Shown piece after piece: positions 60,479 through 64,000 of a stretch of 64,000 nt of DNA. The first letter of the stretch is position 1. Each line of letters begins with the position of its first letter. Position numbers and translations under genes: made by a program. The stretch spans positions 372,001-436,000 of the forward strand of contig NZ_SOZH01000005.1 in assembly GCF_004519295.1 (NCBI RefSeq). The letters run 5' to 3'. The notes under the pieces are model-generated. The model was not told where the DNA came from, did no database searches, and saw nothing but the letters and a program-made list of their open reading frames with translations. The DNA is from Cellulosimicrobium funkei (lineage in GTDB: Bacteria > Actinomycetota > Actinomycetes > Actinomycetales > Cellulomonadaceae).

Positions 60479-62079
60479 GCGGAGGTCTCCTCGCGGCGGT
60501 GCGACGGGCGGGTGCGGGGGCGGCGGGACGCGGCCCGGTGGGCGGTGGCGGAGGACCCCGCGCGGACGCTGCGCCACGGGCGGCGACGACGGGCGCCGTC
60601 GGCCAGGGCGGGGCCGCCCACGGCGTCCGGGGCGTGCGCGCCGGGGGTCAGGACGTCCACCGGACCATCCTGCACCGCGACGGGTGCGGCGTCGTCGGTG
60701 CCGAGCGCCGGGCGCGCCGCACGGGCGGCGGCGGTGCCCAGGGGTGCGACCTGGCGCGCGAGGAGGACGCTGAGGACCATCGCGGCGACGATGAGGACGA
60801 GCGCGTGGCGCGCGCCCATCGCCTCGGCGGCGAGGCCGAGGAGCGGCGGCGCGGCGAGCGACGCCATCGAGGAGAACGCCGACACGACCGAGACGCGGCT
60901 CGCGGCCCGCAGGGGCTCGTCGGACGCCGCGGCGATCCCGACGGGCACCGCGAGCGCGGCGCCGAAGCCCCACAGGACGACCCCGACGGCCGCGAGCGGG
61001 AGCGTCGGCGCGAACCCGAACAGCACGAGACCGGCGATCGACGCGACGCCCGACGCGCGGAGCACGGTGACGCGGCCGAACCGGTCGATGAGGCGCGTGC
61101 CCGCGAGGCGCATCACGGTCATGGCGGCGACGAACGTGCCGAAGACGACCGCGCCGACGGCCTCGGTCTGGGCGAACCCGTCCACGACGGCGAGGGACAG
61201 CCAGTCGTTGGCGGAGCCCTCGGAGAGCGCGGCCGAGAGGATGACGAGCCCGATGAGCAGCGTGCGCGGCTCGCGCCATGCCGACAGCGCGGCGCCGAGC
61301 CGGGCACCGCGCCGGGCGAGGCGCGCGCGCAGGCCCGCCGTCTCGACGTCGACGACGGCGTCGCCGAGCGCGTCGACCGGGGCCGGCGCCGCTGTGCCGG
61401 GCGCGGGGGTCCGCGTCGGGAGGGTGTCGTGGACCGTGGCGGGGATCGCGGCGAGCCGCCACACGGTGGCCACGACCCCGGTCGCGACGAACTGCACGAC
61501 GACGGGCACCTCGGCGTGCGCGCACGCCGCGCCGACCAGCGAGCCCACGACGGCGCCGACGGAGAACGCGGCGTGGAACTGGGGCAGGATCGTGCGCCCG
61601 ACGCGCCGCTCGATGCCCGCGCTCTCCACGTTCATCGGCACGTTGCCGAGCGAGAACGCCATGCCGTTGACGAAGATGCCCGCGGCGAGGAGCGCGACCG
61701 ACCCGGTGGCGGGACCGAGCCCGAGCAGGAGGAACGCGACGCCGAACAGGCCCGCCGAGACGGCGAACGCGACCCGGCCGCCGAACCGCGTGACGAAGGG
61801 TCCGGCCGCGGTGACCGTGAGGAGCGCCCCGACGGCGCCCGCGAGGAGCACGACGCCCAGGTCTGCGGGGCCGAGGCCGAGTGCGTCGCGCACGGAGGGG
61901 AGGCGCGCGAGCCAGCTCGACATCATGACGCCGTTGAGCGCGAACACCCCGAGGAGCACCCAGCGGGCCCTGGCCAGGGCGCGGGCGTCGGACCCGGGGC
62001 CGGACGGGAACTGCGCAGCACCTCCTCGAATCGATTCGATCCGACGGACGAGAGTGCTCTTCGAATCGATTCGAGGCAT
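60475..62079 (-). CDS. MFS transporter (second of the pair), with operators in its 5' end
   Basis: 534 residues. Twelve helices from about residue 35 (WVLLGVFALNGVMMSSWLAR) to 430, then an extra Arg/Ala/Pro-rich tail of about 100 residues that its paralogue lacks. The ATG at 62079 lies seven bases after a -10 box, suggesting a leaderless message. Codons 3-18 contain two copies of TCGAATCGATTCGA and encode RIDS and RIES. A later start is possible, but no in-frame ATG/GTG lies between these sites and helix 1. The stop overlaps the paralogue. Confidence 0.85.
   Translation of the reverse strand: MPRIDSKSTLVRRIESIRGGAAQFPSGPGSDARALARARWVLLGVFALNGVMMSSWLARLPSVRDALGLGPADLGVVLLAGAVGALLTVTAAGPFVTRFGGRVAFAVSAGLFGVAFLLLGLGPATGSVALLAAGIFVNGMAFSLGNVPMNVESAGIERRVGRTILPQFHAAFSVGAVVGSLVGAACAHAEVPVVVQFVATGVVATVWRLAAIPATVHDTLPTRTPAPGTAAPAPVDALGDAVVDVETAGLRARLARRGARLGAALSAWREPRTLLIGLVILSAALSEGSANDWLSLAVVDGFAQTEAVGAVVFGTFVAAMTVMRLAGTRLIDRFGRVTVLRASGVASIAGLVLFGFAPTLPLAAVGVVLWGFGAALAVPVGIAAASDEPLRAASRVSVVSAFSSMASLAAPPLLGLAAEAMGARHALVLIVAAMVLSVLLARQVAPLGTAAARAARPALGTDDAAPVAVQDGPVDVLTPGAHAPDAVGGPALADGARRRRPWRSVRAGSSATAHRAASRRPRTRPSHRREETSA
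62026..62074. promoter_or_regulatory. Two LacI-type operators
   Basis: TCGAATCGATTCGA occurs at 62026-62039 and again at 62061-62074, centres 35 bases apart. The core AATCGATT with its central CG is the classical LacI/GalR site. The LacI regulator gene starts 78 bases away in the opposite direction. A half-site (CAATCGAG) is at about 62113. Confidence 0.8.
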
Positions 62080-62086
62080 GGTCACC

Positions 62087-62115
62087 AGTGTGCGGGTACG
62101 CTGGCCGCGCGTCAA
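62087..62115 (-). promoter_or_regulatory. Promoter of the MFS pair
   Basis: TTGACG (62110-62115) and CACACT (62087-62092), spacer 17. Transcription would start within a base or two of the ATG at 62079. The two operators then lie about 5-55 bases downstream of the start. Confidence 0.5.
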
Positions 62116-62151
62116 TCGAGAATCCCGCGCCCGCGGGAGGCAGGGAGCGTG

Positions 62152-63294
62152 ATGAGCGACACCCCCGGGAACCGGGAGCCCGCGGCGCCCGCCGCGCCGG
62201 CTCACCGGCCCACGCTCGCCAAGGTCGCCGAGCTCGCGGGGGTCTCCGTCTCGACGGCCTCCCTCGCGTTCTCCGGCGCCGGGCCGATCACCCCGGAGAC
62301 CCGTGCGCGCGTGCTCGACGCCGCGAAGGAGCTCGGGTACACCGGACCGAACCCGCTGGGCCGCCAGCTCCGCTCGGGCCGGTCGGGCGTCGTGGGGGTC
62401 GTCGTCGGCGACCAGCTCCGCCGCGCGTTCCGCGACCCGGTCGCCGTCCAGGTGCTCGACGGCCTCGTCTCGACCCTGGGCGAGAACGGCCTCGGCGTGC
62501 TGCTCATCCCCGGCATCCCGTCCGACGACCCCGCACGCGCCGTCGACCCGCTCGTCGAGAGCGCGGCCATGGACGTCGCGGTGCTCGTGTGGGGCGTCGG
62601 TACGGACGACGCGACGCTCGCCGCGCTCCAGCGGCGCGGCGTGCCCGTCGTCGTCGGCGAGGGCCGCCCCGTCGAGGGCGCCCCGCTCGTCCTCATCCAC
62701 GACCGCGCGGGCACCGCGGACGCCGTGCGGCACCTGGTCGAGCTCGGGCACACGCGCATCGCCGAGGTCTCGCTCCCCCTCGACACGTCCGACCGCAGCG
62801 GACCGCTCGACGCCGCGCGGCTCGCGCAGGTGGACCGCACCCCGACGGCCAACCGCCTCGCGGGCGTGCGCGACGTCGTCGAGCCGGTCGCGAGCTGGGA
62901 GACCGAGGCCTCGCTCGTCGAGCACGGCCGCTCCGCCACGCTCGCCCTGCTCGGCCGCCCCGCGGCCGACGGGACGACCGAGCCGGCCGACCCCGCGACC
63001 CGGCCGACCGCCGTCATCGCCCACTCCGACCTCCTCGCCGCGGGCGCGCTGCTCGCCGCGCGCGAGCTCGGGCTGCGCGTGCCCGACGACGTCTCGGTCG
63101 CGGGCTTCGACGGGCTCGACCTCCCGTGGCTGGCCCCCGACGTGCTGACGAGCGTGCACCAGCCGCTCGCGCGCAAGGGCGCCGAGCTGGGGCTGGCCGT
63201 CATCCGCCAGCTCGCGGGCGAGGCGCCCACCACGGTCGAGCTCGACGTCGAGCTGGTGGTGGGGACGACGACGGGCCCCGCCCCCACCACCTGA
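62152..63294 (+). CDS. LacI-family transcriptional regulator
   Basis: 380 residues. N-terminal helix-turn-helix TLAKVAELAGVSVSTASLAF followed by the hinge ARVLDAAKELGYTGPNPLGR. The sugar-binding domain shows GRSGVVGVVVGDQLRRAFRD at its start and DDVSVAGFDGLDLPWLAPDV near the end. Two internal stretches (about 225-245, and around TTEPADPATRP) are longer than usual. The ATG at 62152 has GGGAG upstream; a GTG just before it is possible. It faces the MFS pair across two LacI operators and the glycosidase-like gene on its other side, so it probably controls both. Confidence 0.93.
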   Translation: MSDTPGNREPAAPAAPAHRPTLAKVAELAGVSVSTASLAFSGAGPITPETRARVLDAAKELGYTGPNPLGRQLRSGRSGVVGVVVGDQLRRAFRDPVAVQVLDGLVSTLGENGLGVLLIPGIPSDDPARAVDPLVESAAMDVAVLVWGVGTDDATLAALQRRGVPVVVGEGRPVEGAPLVLIHDRAGTADAVRHLVELGHTRIAEVSLPLDTSDRSGPLDAARLAQVDRTPTANRLAGVRDVVEPVASWETEASLVEHGRSATLALLGRPAADGTTEPADPATRPTAVIAHSDLLAAGALLAARELGLRVPDDVSVAGFDGLDLPWLAPDVLTSVHQPLARKGAELGLAVIRQLAGEAPTTVELDVELVVGTTTGPAPTT

Positions 63295-63303
63295 GCCCGC
63301 GCG

Positions 63304-64000
63304 TCAGCCCAGCCGGCCCGGCTGGAGCGGGTTCGCGCGCGCCGCGGCGAGCAGGTACCACGACGTCGCGCCGACGTGCTGGACCTGGAAGTACCCGAAC
63401 CCGAACCCCGAGTCGAGCAGGCTCGACGCCGCGACGACGCCCGCGCGCTCGGGCAGCGGCGCGCCCCCGACCGTCTGACCGGCGCCGACGCCCTCCTGCA
63501 CGCCCTGGACCTCCCGCAGCAGGCCCTCGGCGCGGACCCGGTCGTCGTCCCGCTCGCAGCCCCGGCGCCCCCGCCGCCGGTCGTCGCGGCTCCCCCGCCC
63601 GCGCGCCCCGCGGTCCGCGAGCGCCGACGCGAGCTGCGCCGTCCCCTCCAGCCACACGCCCTGCGGGTGCACCGGCAGGTCGTTGTACGAGGCCGTCGAC
63701 GTGAGGCTCGCGCTCGAGAACGTCACGCCCTCGACGACCGTGCCCGCGGGGAGCTGCGACACCCCCTCGCCCGCGACGTCGCGCGCGGCCAGCGCGTCGT
63801 CCGCCCAGTCCAGGGCACGGGCGTAGCGCCGCTCGCGCAGCGCGAGCCAGCCCCACGTCTGCGGGTCGAGCGGGAGCGGGTCCCGGTTGATCTCGGTGCC
63901 GTCGTTCGTGCCGGTGTAGAGGTAGCCGCCGTCGGGCTCCCACATGCGGTCGACGAACGCGCGCGCGTGCTCGGCGGCACGGCTCCAGCGCCGGTCGCGC
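63304..64000 (-). CDS. Six-hairpin glycosidase-like protein, 3' part
   Basis: The last 231 residues are visible; the frame is open past the right edge. MWEPDGGYLYTGTNDGTEIN, LPLDPQTWGWLALRERRYAR, PQGVWLEGTAQLASAL and FGYFQVQHVGATSWYLLAA fit the alpha/alpha-barrel fold of secreted glycoside hydrolase-like proteins often named only as Tat-signal proteins in actinobacteria. A charged insertion (GARGRGSRDDRRRGRRG) interrupts the domain and is unusual. It is convergent with lacI, ten bases apart. Substrate unknown. Confidence 0.65.
   Translation of the reverse strand, partial: RDRRWSRAAEHARAFVDRMWEPDGGYLYTGTNDGTEINRDPLPLDPQTWGWLALRERRYARALDWADDALAARDVAGEGVSQLPAGTVVEGVTFSSASLTSTASYNDLPVHPQGVWLEGTAQLASALADRGARGRGSRDDRRRGRRGCERDDDRVRAEGLLREVQGVQEGVGAGQTVGGAPLPERAGVVAASSLLDSGFGFGYFQVQHVGATSWYLLAAARANPLQPGRLG

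Noticed and set aside
60499-62151. Long plus-strand extension of lacI through the MFS gene
   Set aside because: Only the part from 62152 has the regulator sequence; the rest is antisense shadow.

Overview
This window comes from a high-GC actinobacterium, most likely a member of the Micrococcales close to the Cellulomonadaceae/Promicromonosporaceae (Cellulomonas, Cellulosimicrobium, Isoptericola). The basis is the very high GC content, the actinobacterial gene order, a zinc-type S14, the alanine-, lysine- and aspartate-rich tails on ribosomal proteins, many GTG/TTG starts and a GH18 chitinase with a carbohydrate-binding module. The genus is inference only. I saw no insertion sequence, prophage, CRISPR array or replication origin.

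Layout. (i) 1-1.5 kb: the end of a ROK-type kinase gene, convergent with an alpha/beta hydrolase. (ii) 1.7-33 kb, all on the minus strand: the translation and transcription superoperon. In transcription order it reads rplJ-rplL, rpoB-rpoC, rpsL-rpsG-fusA-tuf, the S10 block (rpsJ to rpsQ), the spc block (rplN to map) and the alpha block (infA to rplQ). Strong GC hairpins separate these blocks, and several good promoters can be read (rplJ, rpoB, rpsL). rpsD is not in the alpha block. (iii) 33.1-41.6 kb: an accessory island between rplJ and rplA. It holds a co-oriented cassette (sigma factor, small ATGA-coupled protein, subtilase, TPR-CHAT protease) and, on the plus strand, two small membrane proteins and a secreted chitinase. 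(iv) 41.7-44.5 kb, minus strand: tRNA-Trp, secE, nusG, rplK, rplA. (v) 44.7-64 kb: accessory genes, including an ABC exporter overlapping a NarL-type two-component system, adenosine deaminase-like and trans-aconitate methyltransferase-like genes, an OmpR-type two-component system with a small acidic membrane protein, an aminoglycoside phosphotransferase-like kinase, a membrane protein with a YtrA-type GntR regulator, a lipoprotein L,D-transpeptidase, murB, two tandem paralogous MFS transporters opposite a LacI regulator, and the end of a six-hairpin-glycosidase-like gene.

The best candidate for an undescribed system is the cassette at 33,103-38,841. One housekeeping-like promoter precedes the sigma gene. 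The next gene is translationally coupled to it, in the position where anti-sigma genes usually sit. An apparently cytoplasmic subtilisin with an intact triad and six PYTQPH-type hexapeptide repeats follows, and the last gene is a TPR-CHAT protein with an intact His/Cys dyad. This suggests a proteolytic switch controlling a sigma factor, or a protease-based stress or defence response. It lies directly upstream of the rplJL promoter with no strong terminator between. Function is inferred; no target or trigger can be read from the sequence.

Other points of interest are two LacI-type operators inside the first codons of an MFS gene, a GntR-type operator over a predicted leaderless start, mutually exclusive hairpins after rpoC, and a probable attenuator in the rplJ leader.
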